Shown here: in pieces, positions 23,647-32,754 of the stretch
Numbering within the stretch: position 1 is the stretch's first letter
How the letters are laid out: the number at the start of each line of letters is the position of its first letter
Source of the DNA: RUG11690 sp045616665
Lineage (GTDB): Bacteria > Bacteroidota > Bacteroidia > Bacteroidales > WCHB1-69
DNA length: 61,212 nt
Direction of reading: 5' to 3'
Assembly: GCA_045616665.1 (NCBI GenBank)
Contig: JAZLHE010000055.1
Span: 1-61,212, forward strand
The notes under the pieces: generated by a model
What the model saw: only the letters and a program-made list of their open reading frames with translations
Database searches by the model: none
What the model was told of the DNA's origin: nothing
Position numbers and translations under genes: made by a program

Positions 23647-26133
23647 TTAAAAATCAATTGCCAATTTTACGTTTATGAGTCTCGAAGTCAGATAGTTAGG
23701 TACTCTTGAGTAGGTGTTGTCCGTATTTTTGATCCAATCGTAGGAAGAAACGTTTGCGGTGTTAATCAGGTTGAAGATTTCAAGATAAATGCCGAAATTA
23801 TTGATGGCACGGACGAACTTGCTTTTGTTCTTCATACGGTCACGACTTTGTTCCAAAAACATATAGGAAAAACCCAGGTCCACGCGGCGGTACCAGGGAC
23901 CGGCGAGGCAATTGGCGTCGGTGTGAACCGTTCCGGGCATCCAGTAGGGTAATCCGCTGCCGAAAACGAAATTGAGGTGTACGCGGAATTGAGGCAGCGT
24001 AGGGAAGTGGTCTTGGAAGAAAATGTTGATATTAAACACTTGGTCGGTGGGTCTGCGAACGAACTTGCCGCCGGTGATAGGATTACCTTCGGCATCTTTC
24101 ACCAATTTTTCCTTGGTTTTCATTAAAGAAAGAGAAATCCAGGATTCAAGGCCTTTGATAAATTCCCCGCTCAACTTAAGGTCGATGCCGGTAGCGTAAC
24201 CCACGGCGTCGTTAATGCCGCTGTAGGTTATCTGCATATTGTTGGTGGTATAGGAAATTAGGTTGTTGAGCCATTTGAAATAGCATTCCCCTGTAAATTT
24301 GAAAGGGCGGCGCCAGAGCAGAAAATTATATTCTGAAGCGAAAATAATTTGATATGATTCTTGCGATTTGGTTTCTGGATGTCGGATGCCGTAAGCATCA
24401 CGCATTTCACGGTAGAAAGGCGGTTGGAAATACAAGCCGGTCTTGATTCTAAATTCCCAGTCGTGTTTCCAATTGGGTTTGATGACCAAGGAAAGTCGTG
24501 GGGAAGCCGTAAATTCGTTGTTGAAAGTCCAGTAATGGAAGCGGATGCCGCCGTTTAAGATGAATGCCACGGTGCTGTCGCTGCCGAATTTCCAGGAATC
24601 CTGTGCGAAGCCGGTGATTCTGAATGTGCTTAGCGGGGCATACTTGGAGTAAATATAACTATTGATATTCAGTACGCGGGAAGCGTCGTCGTAGGGGACG
24701 AGTTGTCCGGGTATGGTGGGAATAACTGGGAGAATGTAACCGGCGGAATCGGTGAAATTCCACTCGTGGAGTTGATCATCGATAATCTCGTTTTGCACTT
24801 TGGCACCCCAGGAGAACGTGTTGCGATGTGGAAACTGGTGGGTTCCGCGGATGTCGGCATTCGAAATCAAAGAATTGATGTGATTTCTTGCGTGTCGTAG
24901 GAAAGAACCAATGCCACGTTCAGAGACTTCCGAAGCGATATCGTCCGTAGAGCTGCCCAAATCCACTTCGATATCTTTGAGTGCGTAAGCCCCTTGGATG
25001 TCGAACGTTTCCGATTCCTTGGCAAAGTAGGAAGAAACGATGAATTTATAGCTATTGTTTTCATCGGGGGTATATTTGAAAGTCAGAGCTCCCAAATAAT
25101 TTTCATATTGATCCAATTCTTGACCTTCGTAATAGACCGTGTATTTGGTGAGAGCGGAATTTAAACTGCCAAAAACCGCTGTTCTGTCGGATGGTTTAAA
25201 CAGATACTTATTGATGGTAAAATTGCCCAATAGACTGATTTCCAATTTGGGAATGGGTTTATAGGTGAGCAACATCTGGGCATCGAAGAAGCGGGGTTTG
25301 TAGTCGCCTTTAGTGTCCAAGGTCTTGAACAGGTAGGCATTGGATTTATATCGCACGCCGACGAGGAAAGTAAACACGTCTTTGACATTGCCTTCGGCGT
25401 GGCCTGAAAAACCGAGTAAACTGGCCGATAAAGAACCGCCGAATTTAGTGGGGCGTTTGTATTCTACGTCCAAAACGGAAGCCATACGGTCGCCGTATTT
25501 GGCTTCAAAGCCGCCGGCGGAAAACTTGATGCCGTTGGTCAGGTCGGGATTCACAAAACTCAGGCCCTCCTGTTGTCCGCTTCGGATCAGGAAAGGTCGA
25601 TAAATCTGGATATCGTTGACAAAGACCAGGTTTTCGTCGTAATTGCCGCCACGAACGTTGTATTGGGAACTGAGCTCGTTGGTGGACGAAATACCGGGAA
25701 GCATTTTCACCAGCGCTTCGATGCCGCCGGAAGGGGAAGGCAGTTTGAAAGTCAGTTTGGGGTCAACGCGTGTGTATCCGTCGTCGGTACGGCCGCGGAC
25801 ATTGATGGTTTCCAGTTGCTCGCCGGTGGATTTCATCGTGATCATTTGGCGTTCCCGCTGGTTCTTGCGTAAGATGACGGTGAAGTTCGTATCCTGGTAT
25901 GAAAGGTGTTTAAGATGAATGTCAACTTCCTTTTCGGCTGGGATTTTTAACTCAAAACTTCCTGTTTCGGAAGAAACAGTGGAAATATCCGTACCCACGA
26001 CGGAGATGACGACATTGTCGATAGCCTGCCCGTATTCATCGGTGATAACGCCAATAAAAGTGGCATTTTGAGCGTGGATGAAACCCAATCCAAGCATCAA
26101 AATGAGAAACAGCAAACTACGCAATTTATTCAA
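23647..26133 (-). CDS. TonB-dependent receptor with carboxypeptidase-like N-terminal domain
   Basis: 828 residues. A signal peptide ending IHAQ is followed by a carboxypeptidase-regulatory-like domain (about 25-110), a plug (about 115-225; LVKMLPGISSTNELSSQYNVRGG, YGDRMASVLDVEYKRP) and a 22-strand barrel. Its position at the head of the FecCD/FecE operon points to iron chelate, heme or cobalamin. The frame opens with TTG at 26133; two ATG codons just upstream (ATGATGAATTTTGAATAA) are in another frame and stop after five codons, overlapping the TTG. TATTTTTG at 26164-26157 (minus) is a likely -7 element. The start therefore looks unusual, or the T4 run may be miscounted by one. Confidence 0.92.
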   Translation of the reverse strand: MNKLRSLLFLILMLGLGFIHAQNATFIGVITDEYGQAIDNVVISVVGTDISTVSSETGSFELKIPAEKEVDIHLKHLSYQDTNFTVILRKNQRERQMITMKSTGEQLETINVRGRTDDGYTRVDPKLTFKLPSPSGGIEALVKMLPGISSTNELSSQYNVRGGNYDENLVFVNDIQIYRPFLIRSGQQEGLSFVNPDLTNGIKFSAGGFEAKYGDRMASVLDVEYKRPTKFGGSLSASLLGFSGHAEGNVKDVFTFLVGVRYKSNAYLFKTLDTKGDYKPRFFDAQMLLTYKPIPKLEISLLGNFTINKYLFKPSDRTAVFGSLNSALTKYTVYYEGQELDQYENYLGALTFKYTPDENNSYKFIVSSYFAKESETFDIQGAYALKDIEVDLGSSTDDIASEVSERGIGSFLRHARNHINSLISNADIRGTHQFPHRNTFSWGAKVQNEIIDDQLHEWNFTDSAGYILPVIPTIPGQLVPYDDASRVLNINSYIYSKYAPLSTFRITGFAQDSWKFGSDSTVAFILNGGIRFHYWTFNNEFTASPRLSLVIKPNWKHDWEFRIKTGLYFQPPFYREMRDAYGIRHPETKSQESYQIIFASEYNFLLWRRPFKFTGECYFKWLNNLISYTTNNMQITYSGINDAVGYATGIDLKLSGEFIKGLESWISLSLMKTKEKLVKDAEGNPITGGKFVRRPTDQVFNINIFFQDHFPTLPQFRVHLNFVFGSGLPYWMPGTVHTDANCLAGPWYRRVDLGFSYMFLEQSRDRMKNKSKFVRAINNFGIYLEIFNLINTANVSSYDWIKNTDNTYSRVPNYLTSRLINVKLAIDF

Positions 26134-26178
26134 AATTCATCATTTTTAAATGTATGCAAAAATAAGGAAAAAATCCCA

Positions 26179-26216
26179 AAAAAAAGAGGGCGTTCAAAGC
26201 TTTTTGAGCGCCCTTG
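26179..26216 (-). terminator. Rho-independent terminator of pckA
   Basis: On the minus strand GGGCGCTCAAA pairs with TTTGAACGCCC and is followed by CTCTTTTTTTT. It lies about 130 nt after the pckA stop, upstream of the TonB-receptor promoter. Confidence 0.88.
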
Positions 26217-26344
26217 TAAAAAGTATGATTGATGATAATAATCTGAAAAGCGTGATCTGTGATCATCAAACTGGGATGATTGGTGTGCAGTCTTTTAATG
26301 ATATGTTGAATATCAAGCACTTACAAGATTATCACAGCGAAGTT

Positions 26345-27970
26345 TTATTCAATGACAGGACCGAAAGGAACGAGTTTTTTGCCTTCTTCCGTTTCAGTGA
26401 AATTGTCAAAATTCTTGATGAAGGAAGCGGCCAAAGTCTTGGCACTTTCAGCGTAGGCAGCCTTGTCGCTCCAGCTGTTTTGAGGATTCAGAATATTGTC
26501 TTCCACACCGTTGATATGTTTAGGAATAGCGAGGTTGAAAGGTTTTACGATTTCGGTTTCGCAGCCGATGAGTTCGTCATTCAAAATTGCGGAAATGATG
26601 GCACGGGTGGCTTTCAGGGAAATACGATGTCCGACGCCGTAGCCGCCGCCAATCCAACCGGTGTTTACCAAGTAGGCAGTAGCATTGTGTTCGGTAAGTT
26701 TCTTGGCCAGTTCTTCCGCATATTTGGTAGGATGCAGCAACAGGAAAGCAGCACCGAAGCAGGAAGAGAAAGTAGGTTGAGGAGTAACAACGCCCACTTC
26801 CGTACCAGCCAATTTAGCAGTGTAACCGCTTAAGAAGTAGTACATTGTCTGTTCACGATTGAGTACTGAAACTGGAGGCAGAACGCCGAAAGCGTCAGCA
26901 GACAAGAAGATGACTTTCTTGGGGTGAGTACCGCGAGAAACAGGTTTTACAATGTTGTCGATGTGATAAATCGGGTAAGAAACGCGGGTGTTTTCCGTTT
27001 TGGCAGCTGATGAGAAGTCGATATTGCCTTCTGCATCGATAACCAGATTTTCCAATAAAGCGTCACGTTTGATGGCGTGGAAAATATCAGGTTCTTTTTC
27101 TTCGCTCAAGTCAATACATTTAGCGTAGCAGCCGCCTTCGAAGTTGAAAACGCCGTTTTCGTCCCAACCGTGTTCGTCATCACCGATTAAAGCACGATTC
27201 GGATCCGTTGAAAGGGTTGTCTTGCCAGTACCGGAAAGTCCGAAGAAAATGGCGGTGTCGCCTTTTTTGCCTTGGTTGGCAGAGCAGTGCATAGCGGCCA
27301 TACCGCGTAAAGGCAGGAAGTAGTTCATCACAGAGAAGATGCCTTTCTTCATTTCGCCACCATACCAAGTGCCGCCGATCAAAGCCATCCGTTCGGTCAA
27401 GTTGAAAGCCACGTAGTTTTCGCTGTGCAAACCTTGTTCTTTCCAATTGGGATTGGTCGTTTTACAGCTGTTCAACACGACGAAGTCGGGTTCAAAATTA
27501 ACCAATTCTTCTTCAGAAGGACGGATGAACATATTTTTCACGAAATGGGCTTGCCAGGCAACTTCGGTAACGAAGCGGATTTTCAGGCGAGAATTTTCGT
27601 TGGCGCCGCAATAACCATCTGTTACATAAATATTTTTATTGCTTAACTGTTTCTGGCTCAATTTTTTGAGATGTTCCCAGATTTCGTGGTTGATAGGTTT
27701 GTTATCCGAACCTTTTTTACCTTCTGCAGCCCACCAGATATTGTTGCGGGTCTCGTCATCCATAACGATGTATTTGTCTTTTGGAGAACGGCCGGTGAAA
27801 ACGCCGGTATCTACTGATAATGCGCCGCTTTTGGTTTTGTAGGCCTTGTCAAAACCTGTCAATGAAGGATCGCTTTCGTGTTTGTACAATTCGTCGTAAG
27901 ACAAGTTGTGATAAATGGTTTGAGGGTTGGAAATGCCGATTTTGGCTAATTGTTCCAATAATTTTTCCAT
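26345..27970 (-). CDS. pckA: Phosphoenolpyruvate carboxykinase (ATP)
   Basis: 541 residues, the usual length for the ATP-dependent class. It has the P-loop GLSGTGKTT (244-252), the metal-site region LIGDDEHGWD (261-270), TGVFTGRSPKDKY near 56-67 and FNFEGGCYAKCIDLS. In anaerobic Bacteroidales the enzyme typically runs in the carboxylating direction, making oxaloacetate from PEP and CO2 and generating ATP on the way to succinate or propionate. It is monocistronic, with a terminator at 26179-26216. TACCTTTG at 28044-28037 (minus) is a -7 candidate without a clear -33. Confidence 0.98.
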   Translation of the reverse strand: MEKLLEQLAKIGISNPQTIYHNLSYDELYKHESDPSLTGFDKAYKTKSGALSVDTGVFTGRSPKDKYIVMDDETRNNIWWAAEGKKGSDNKPINHEIWEHLKKLSQKQLSNKNIYVTDGYCGANENSRLKIRFVTEVAWQAHFVKNMFIRPSEEELVNFEPDFVVLNSCKTTNPNWKEQGLHSENYVAFNLTERMALIGGTWYGGEMKKGIFSVMNYFLPLRGMAAMHCSANQGKKGDTAIFFGLSGTGKTTLSTDPNRALIGDDEHGWDENGVFNFEGGCYAKCIDLSEEKEPDIFHAIKRDALLENLVIDAEGNIDFSSAAKTENTRVSYPIYHIDNIVKPVSRGTHPKKVIFLSADAFGVLPPVSVLNREQTMYYFLSGYTAKLAGTEVGVVTPQPTFSSCFGAAFLLLHPTKYAEELAKKLTEHNATAYLVNTGWIGGGYGVGHRISLKATRAIISAILNDELIGCETEIVKPFNLAIPKHINGVEDNILNPQNSWSDKAAYAESAKTLAASFIKNFDNFTETEEGKKLVPFGPVIE

Positions 27971-28177
27971 AGATATATTTTTTATTAATTGATTATCAAT
28001 GTATTAATGCTTAAATATGAAATTTTAAGTATATTGCAAAGGTAATAAATATATTTGGATAAATCTCTATTGGTGAATAAATGTCGTAGGTTTTGATTTG
28101 TGTTATTTATCTTTGCTGATAATTATTAAACGAAATTATCCTTTCCGTCTTGCAGAGCTGCAATTTTTATTAATAAT

Positions 28178-28445
28178 TTTCCGCTACTTTTCTCTTGTCA
28201 GAAAAGTAGCGGAAAGATCAAACCGACATAATCACCCCGACCTGCGGCCACCCCTCCTTTTTGTTGTGTGTCTCAGCCTACTTTTTATATTTCAATCCAT
28301 TGGACTACACAACAAAGGAGGGGGAATTGTCATCATCATCTCAACCTTCACACCTTCGTGCCTTCGCACGCCGCTGTAGGTCACCACCCAATCACAGCCC
28401 GTGCCGTACCAGATGTCGGCGTTCCTCCCTGCGGCACTTTATATC
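28178..28445. repeat. Structured dispersed repeat, copy A
   Basis: This closely resembles 34983-35264 over about 270 bp, in the same order and orientation: hairpin TTTCCGCTACTTTTC/GAAAAGTAGCGGAAA, the GGCC core, the CCCCTCC inverted repeat with an approximately 37-nt loop, then an ACCTTCACACCTT and GCACGCCGCTGTAGG segment ending at GCGGCACTTTATA. No open frame is conserved, so it behaves as a non-coding repeat. Confidence 0.85.
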
Positions 28446-28609
28446 CTCCGCCTTCTAAGCGGATTGCGTGACAAATCGAGGCGGGTGGCGGCGTTAAGAA
28501 CGCTGGCTGTCTGAGCTGGCCGAGCCTGCGAGGCCAGCGAGTTTCAGCGTTTAGCCGACAACTGCCCGATTTGTAGCAATCGCTTAGTCAGCGGCAAACC
28601 TTTCTTTGG

Positions 28610-28638
28610 TTACTTTCTTTGGGTTATAAAGAAAGTAA
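28610..28638. repeat. Hairpin at the right edge of the repeat region
   Basis: Perfect 11-bp stem TTACTTTCTTT/AAAGAAAGTAA with a 7-nt loop. It resembles the hairpin at the left edge (28178-28215), so the two may bound one composite element of about 460 bp. Confidence 0.6.
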
Positions 28639-28764
28639 CGGAAAAAATACTCTGTGATAAAAAAATGTCTTATACAAGATTAAACAGGATAATTTTACAT
28701 TAATTTGTGTAATTTTGCAAACTGGCAGTCCGGCATATCCGAAAGGTTTAGTAACTGGCTGTTT

Positions 28765-29109
28765 ATGTTTACGAATATGCACAAGCTCACCGAGGAGGAC
28801 TACAAACGGCAGGAGTCCTATTTCAAGATGCTGCTGGACGATTGCCGTATCAACAACTTAACAGAAGTGGAAATGAGAGAGTACGAAAAAAGCATTACGG
28901 AAAGCGAGGCGGTAAAGGCCTCCCTGAAATACGTGGAAGAACTCGCCTACCAAAGAGGAATCACCGAAGGAATTGCTGAAGGAGAGGCAAAAGGCGAAGC
29001 AAATGCTAAACTTGCAATGGCAAGTTTACTACTTGAACAAGGCGTATCCCTTGAAATCATTACCAATACAACTGGCCTCACAGCGAAAGAGATTGGCATT
29101 GAAGAGTGA
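28765..29109 (+). pseudogene. C-terminal remnant of an Rpn / PD-(D/E)XK nuclease-family gene
   Basis: About 115-134 residues (the frame opens with TTG at 28705; the first ATG is at 28765). LTEEDYKRQESYFKMLL and the charged helix AYQRGITEGIAEGEAKGEAN, followed by LEQGVSLEIITNTTGLT, match the C terminus of the Rpn recombination-promoting nuclease / transposase-like family. Family members are about 280-320 residues; the N-terminal nuclease core with the PD...ExK residues is absent. It sits directly beside the structured repeat region, so it is probably the decayed end of a mobile gene. Confidence 0.75.
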
Positions 29110-29205
29110 TTTTTCGTAGGGGGATTTGTAATCGTATATTGGTGTTGGAAAACGTTATTTTAATTACTTGTTCGATTTAAATTTCGTCGAGTCTGATTTT
29201 TTATG

Positions 29206-29238
29206 AAAAAAAGACGAGGACTGGATTCAGTCCTCGTC
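29206..29238 (-). terminator. Rho-independent terminator of ptb
   Basis: On the minus strand the 11-bp stem GACGAGGACTG/CAGTCCTCGTC with a 4-nt loop is followed by seven T. It lies 24 nt after the ptb stop. Confidence 0.92.
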
Positions 29239-29262
29239 TTGGAAAATATTGTAGTAGAAAAA

Positions 29263-30165
29263 TTATTTTGCCAAAGCAGCAACAGCGATAGAATATAATT
29301 TTGTTTTGGTAGAATCGCCGCGAGAAGACAAAACGCAAGGAACTTTTGCACCCATAACAAAAGCTGCGATTTCAGAATGGTTGAATTTGGTGCAGCATTT
29401 GTAGAACACGTTGGCACTTTCGATGTTGGGGAACAAGAGACAGTCGGCATCGCCGGCAACTTCACCGGCCATTTTCTTTATTTGAGCAGCTTCCTTGTCG
29501 ATAGCCAAGTCCAAAGAGAGAGGTCCGTCGATGATGGCACCGGCAATTTGTCCTCTTTCGGCCATTTTTGACAATAAGGCAGCATCAACACAAGCCTGCA
29601 TACCGACAGACATTTGTTCGGTGGCGGCCAAGATGGCAACCTTAGGTTTGGCAATTTCCAAAGATTTGGCAGTACTGATCAATGACTGGAGAATTTTTTG
29701 CTTTTGTTTGAAATCAGGAGCTGGAATGATGGCGCAGTCGCTGACGCAAAGCAGTTTGTGATACTGAGGATTTTCAATGACAGCCATGTGCAGCAGGGTG
29801 GCATTGGCGGGACAAAGTCCGCGTTCCTTGTTCAAGATGGCGCGCATATATTTGTCGGTAGGAAGCAAACCTTTCATTAAGATTTCGCCTTCGCCGGCAT
29901 TAATTAAATCGCAAGCCTTGGCGGCTGCCTTGGTGTCAACACTTTCATGAACGATTTTGAAATCGTTGATGTTGATGTTCAACTTTTGGCAAACTTCCTT
30001 GATGGTGTTTTCGTCGCCTACCAAGGTGGCGTCAACAATACCTAATTCAACGGCACGGTGTACGGCGTCGATGGTGTGTTCATCGTTGGCGTATGCTGCA
30101 ACTAATCTCTTTTTTGGTTTAGACTTAACCAGTTCAATAACCTGATCTAATTTTGTAATGTTCAT
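29263..30165 (-). CDS. ptb: Phosphate butyryltransferase (phosphate acyltransferase family)
   Basis: 300 residues from ATG 30165; the frame could start at 30192 but the upstream codons are AT-rich leader. It matches the PTA/PTB fold: KKRLVAAYANDEHTIDAVHR at the N terminus, GEILMKGLLPTDKYMRAIL near 92-110, DCAIIPAPDFKQK, and GPLSLDLAIDKEAA. Length and lack of extra domains fit Ptb rather than Pta. It interconverts butyryl-CoA (or another acyl-CoA) and the acyl phosphate. No butyrate kinase gene is adjacent, so a role in branched-chain or butyrate metabolism depends on the rest of the genome. TAATTTTG at 30210-30203 (minus) is a candidate -7 element. Confidence 0.9.
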   Translation of the reverse strand: MNITKLDQVIELVKSKPKKRLVAAYANDEHTIDAVHRAVELGIVDATLVGDENTIKEVCQKLNININDFKIVHESVDTKAAAKACDLINAGEGEILMKGLLPTDKYMRAILNKERGLCPANATLLHMAVIENPQYHKLLCVSDCAIIPAPDFKQKQKILQSLISTAKSLEIAKPKVAILAATEQMSVGMQACVDAALLSKMAERGQIAGAIIDGPLSLDLAIDKEAAQIKKMAGEVAGDADCLLFPNIESANVFYKCCTKFNHSEIAAFVMGAKVPCVLSSRGDSTKTKLYSIAVAALAK

Positions 30166-30222
30166 AGTATTAATATTTTTTGATGTTTTCAAATTGAAAG
30201 TGCAAAATTACAAAAATTTTTG

Positions 30223-30230
30223 TATTTTTG
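30223..30230 (+). promoter_or_regulatory. -7 element of the tRNA-Thr gene
   Basis: TATTTTTG, 15 nt before the mature tRNA start. It is close to the opposite-strand -7 element of ptb (30210-30203), so the two promoters are back to back. Confidence 0.55.
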
Positions 30231-30244
30231 CACCGCAAAACAAA

Positions 30245-30317
<73 letters not shown>

Positions 30318-30321
30318 CATA

Positions 30322-30346
30322 GGCGGCAATTTTGCCGCCTTTTTTT
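30322..30346 (+). terminator. Terminator of the tRNA gene
   Basis: Stem GGCGGCAA/TTGCCGCC with a 2-nt loop followed by a run of seven T, immediately after the tRNA. Confidence 0.93.
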
Positions 30347-30509
30347 GTGTTTAAGATTATCGGCGTTAAACCGTATATCATTCATATTTAATATGTTGTG
30401 AATATAAACAATAAATCACATATTGATTAAAATATTCAATGCGTGATTTACTATTAATGTCAGTATTTGAATCAAAAATTATAACTATATAATTTGGTTT
30501 GGTGAGATT

Positions 30510-31832
30510 TTAGTATTTCAGCCATCTCCAAATTTCTTTCCAAGTTACCTTTTTCCCGTACATCAAAATGCCGGTGCGGTAAACCTTGGCGGCAAACCAA
30601 ACTACAAATACGAAGAAAAGCAGCATCATCACCATCGACAGCAGAAGTTCCCAAAGTGGCACTCCGGAAGGCAGTCGCGTGAGCATAGCCACGGGAGACG
30701 TAAGTGGAATAATGGACATCCAAAATGCCAATTGGCCATTGGGATTGTCGGCTATAGGCATAATTAAAATGATGGTCAGCAACAACGGCATCGTCAACGG
30801 CATTGTAAGTTGGTTGGAATCCGTTTCATTGTCCGAAGCGGAACCAACGGCAGCAAACAAGGCAGAATAGACCAGGTAGCCGGTTAGGAAATAGAACAGG
30901 AAGCAAAGAATGAGCTCGGTGAACGAGATGGGGAAGTAGTTGCTAATTTCATTGAAAATGCTTTCTGCGTCAAATGTTTCTTCTATGTCGGACAACTGCA
31001 CGTCGCTGGACATTTCAATGGTACTTTCAATTTGAACTTGCTTGTCGATGAGGTTCGGGGTGGCAATTTGAATGCCTGTCAGAATAACTACGGTCAGCAC
31101 AACCCACATCAGGAATTGAGTAAGTCCTACCAAGGCAATGCCTACGATTTTCCCAATGAGAAGTTCGATGGGCTTCACCGATGAGATGAGCACTTCTACA
31201 ATGCGGTTGTTCTTTTCTTCCAACACGCCTCGCAACACTTGGCCTGCAAAGAGAAAGATAAAGAAGTAGATGAAAAATCCGCAGATCATTCCAATGGATT
31301 TGTTGAGTTCCGCCATACTTTCTTTTTCTTCTCCCTTTTCGTCAATCTGAATCATCGTGATTTCGGACTGCGTTAGCTTTTTGAGGGTGTTGTATTGATT
31401 TACATTGATGTTGAAAGAGTCTTGTAAGACTTTGTCAAAAAAGATATTGTCGATTTGGCTTTCCAAGTCGGAGCGTAAGTACATAGATGGTTCTTCCGTA
31501 TAATAAAGGTTCGCCACCATTTTCTGGGTGCTTTTGGGAAGGTACAGCACGGCGTCGTAATTACCTTCCAAGGCATCTTTTTTAATTTCTTCAATATTGC
31601 CCGATTGATAGGAAAAACTAAGCTTGTCGTTTTCTTTGAAATTATTGATAAAGACCTCGTTGTCATCCACGACCATAATGTTGGCGTGTTCTTGTGTTTG
31701 AGTAGCTACCAGTACGGGAACGGCCATCAGCGCGGCAAAAAGTAGGGGAACCAGCAGCGTGAGGATGATAAATGACTTTTTTTTCACGCGAGTGAGATAT
31801 TCGCGGGATATGATGAGGGCGGTTTTATTCAT
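30510..31832 (-). CDS. ABC-2 type permease, NatB/YhaP-like
   Basis: 440 residues from ATG 31832, which overlaps the last codons of the ATPase gene by 8 nt; the longer start at 31880 is inside that gene. A first helix (FIILTLLVPLLFAALMAVPV, about 20-40) is followed by a large extracytoplasmic part (about 45-180) and then a cluster of five to six helices (about 190-430; GMICGFFIYFFIFLFAGQVL, VLEEKNNRIVEVLISSVKP, the classical ABC-2 motif). With the adjacent ATPase it forms an exporter. The family includes Na+ extrusion pumps and drug or peptide exporters; substrate unknown. Confidence 0.9.
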   Translation of the reverse strand: MNKTALIISREYLTRVKKKSFIILTLLVPLLFAALMAVPVLVATQTQEHANIMVVDDNEVFINNFKENDKLSFSYQSGNIEEIKKDALEGNYDAVLYLPKSTQKMVANLYYTEEPSMYLRSDLESQIDNIFFDKVLQDSFNINVNQYNTLKKLTQSEITMIQIDEKGEEKESMAELNKSIGMICGFFIYFFIFLFAGQVLRGVLEEKNNRIVEVLISSVKPIELLIGKIVGIALVGLTQFLMWVVLTVVILTGIQIATPNLIDKQVQIESTIEMSSDVQLSDIEETFDAESIFNEISNYFPISFTELILCFLFYFLTGYLVYSALFAAVGSASDNETDSNQLTMPLTMPLLLTIILIMPIADNPNGQLAFWMSIIPLTSPVAMLTRLPSGVPLWELLLSMVMMLLFFVFVVWFAAKVYRTGILMYGKKVTWKEIWRWLKY

Positions 31833-32754
31833 GTTGGTGTTCTTGGTTGTAATTTTCCACTTGTTGGATAAAAATTTCATTCATAGATGGCAAAACTTCG
31901 CTAAAGGCGTTGATTTGTCCGTATTTCATACAATACTGAAGCAGCGTGTTGGCATCCATTCCCTGCCCAAGTTTAACGGTATAGGTATTGATGTCGTTGC
32001 ATTTGGATTGGTCGATAATGGAAAAATCAGTTGGAAAATCCATTCCGTTGTTTTCATTACGGATGGAAATCTTGAAAATGTTTTGCTTAAACTGATTTTT
32101 GATTTCTATCAAATTGCCTTCCAGAATTTTGTTTGCCTTGTTGATAAGGCAGATTTCGTCGCAGATTTCCTCCACTGAAGCCATGTTGTGGGTGGAAATG
32201 ATGATGGAAGTTCCACGTTTTTTCAGCTCGTGGATTTCATTTTTCAGTAAGTTCGTATTGATAGGGTCCAAGCCGCTGAACGGTTCATCTAAAATGAGGA
32301 ATTCCGGTTCGTGAATCACGGTGGTGATAAACTGCAGTTTTTGCTGCATTCCCTTGGAAAGCTCTTCCACCTTGCGGTCCCACCAGTCCTGAATGCCGAA
32401 TTTGATGAACCAGTGTTTGAGGCGTTCTACGGCTTCTTTTTGCGACAGACCTTTAAGTTGAGCCAGGTACATCGCCTCTTCGCCCACTTTCATTTTTTTG
32501 TACAACCCGCGTTCTTCGGGAAGGTAACCGATTTTGTCGATGTTTTTACGGTTGAGGGGAAGACCGTTGAAAAGAACCTCTCCGCTATCGGGAGCGGTAA
32601 TTTGGTTGAGAATACGAATCAAAGTGGTCTTGCCGGCCCCATTGGGCCCCAATAGACCATAGATGACACCCTTTTGAATGTTTAAGGAAATGTCGTTTAA
32701 CGCCAGATAGTTGGAGTATTTCTTGCTAACTTGACGAACTTCGATGATGTTCAT
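31825..32754 (-). CDS. ABC transporter ATP-binding protein, NatA-like
   Basis: 309 residues with Walker A GLLGPNGAGKTTLI, the degenerate signature ELSKGMQQKLQFI, Walker B FLILDEPFSGLDP and the H-loop ISTHNM. A C-terminal extension of about 80 residues is typical of ATPases pairing with ABC-2 permeases. Its ATG abuts the DUF4290 stop exactly, and its 3' end overlaps the permease start, so all three are translationally coupled. Confidence 0.93.
   Translation of the reverse strand: MNIIEVRQVSKKYSNYLALNDISLNIQKGVIYGLLGPNGAGKTTLIRILNQITAPDSGEVLFNGLPLNRKNIDKIGYLPEERGLYKKMKVGEEAMYLAQLKGLSQKEAVERLKHWFIKFGIQDWWDRKVEELSKGMQQKLQFITTVIHEPEFLILDEPFSGLDPINTNLLKNEIHELKKRGTSIIISTHNMASVEEICDEICLINKANKILEGNLIEIKNQFKQNIFKISIRNENNGMDFPTDFSIIDQSKCNDINTYTVKLGQGMDANTLLQYCMKYGQINAFSEVLPSMNEIFIQQVENYNQEHQHE

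Larger units (their letters stand above)
27971..28704. other. Intergenic region with structured dispersed repeats
   Basis: No intact gene. It contains a 15-bp perfect hairpin (28178-28215), the GGCC-rich core in inverse orientation (28230-28250), a long CCCCTCC/GGAGGGG inverted repeat (28251-28323), a GC-rich stretch (28440-28600) and a second hairpin TTACTTTCTTT/AAAGAAAGTAA (28610-28638). The composition is unlike the AT-rich flanks. Confidence 0.75.

Noticed and set aside
28098..28471. Overlapping short plus-strand frames in the repeat region
   Set aside because: They run through hairpins and GC-rich repeat sequence, and the frames are not preserved in repeat copy B.
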